Shown here: piece after piece, positions 63,892 through 64,000 of the stretch
Numbering within the stretch: position 1 is the stretch's first letter
Layout: the number at the start of each line of letters is the position of its first letter
NCBI GenBank assembly: GCA_033675545.1
Contig: JAWDGP010002410.1
Location: forward strand, 246,001 to 310,000
DNA: 64,000 nt
From: Elysia crispata
Taxonomy: Eukaryota > Mollusca > Gastropoda > Plakobranchidae
Direction of reading: 5' to 3'
Program-made: the position numbers and the translations under genes
Notes under the pieces: generated by a model
Database searches by the model: none
What the model was told of the DNA's origin: nothing
What the model saw: the letters and a program-made list of their open reading frames with translations, nothing else

Positions 63892-64000
63892 CTGTCTGTT
63901 GGGATGAGGTATGAGAAAAGTTTTAGAGTATTCAGAAATGAATCTACAAGAACAAGTCTAGAGTATGCATTTACTCGTTTACAGGCAAATCTAGTATTAG

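Overview
This window is animal nuclear DNA: AT-rich, with intron-split genes, canonical GT/AG splice sites and many microsatellites and transposon remnants. Four protein-coding genes could be rebuilt exon by exon. All four are conserved in animals, and every exon junction listed keeps the reading frame. Moderate introns (mostly 0.3-3 kb), (GA)n and (ATT)n arrays, frequent AGATCTAG words and a Jagged-type Notch ligand suggest a lophotrochozoan, probably a mollusc. That placement is inference; the gene identities are much firmer.

Layout. (1) 1-2149: upstream DNA with a compound trinucleotide microsatellite. (2) 2150-23632, + strand: PPP1R21 (KLRAQ protein, a FERRY/Rab5 effector subunit), 20 coding exons, 807 aa predicted. 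Its 6.8 kb first intron holds an uninterrupted antisense piggyBac transposase, a mariner remnant folded into a near-perfect 422-bp-arm palindrome, and a decayed LINE. Intron 10 holds a small TTAA-flanked piggyBac-like MITE. (3) 23633-31707: 3' UTR and intergenic DNA with a decayed second piggyBac copy. (4) 31708-33246, - strand: POP7/RPP20 (RNase P/MRP subunit), two coding exons. (5) 33910-35178: a pogo-like non-autonomous element carrying a long (GA)n array. (6) 36174-45219, + strand: ARV1 (sterol/lipid homeostasis), six coding exons, 244 aa; its introns carry a second pogo-type element and a hAT-like MITE. (7) 45220-52693: intergenic/3' UTR DNA with a hAT transposase relic. (8) 52694-63891, - strand: the 3' 13 coding exons of a Jagged/Serrate Notch ligand, running from EGF 9 (JAG1 numbering) through the cysteine-rich VWC-like region, transmembrane helix and a cytoplasmic tail ending EVIV. 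Its 5' part (MNNL, DSL, EGF 1-8) lies beyond the right edge.

The genes are not an operon or pathway. PPP1R21 acts in endosomal mRNA transport, POP7 in tRNA/rRNA processing, ARV1 in ER lipid handling and Jagged in Notch signalling. POP7 and ARV1 are head to head, so a shared control region is possible. No new molecular system is evident. The most unusual items are the intact intronic piggyBac ORF with relatives in the same window, the mariner palindrome, a pogo-type element that retains an acidic protein tail, and a possible alternative last exon for Jagged.
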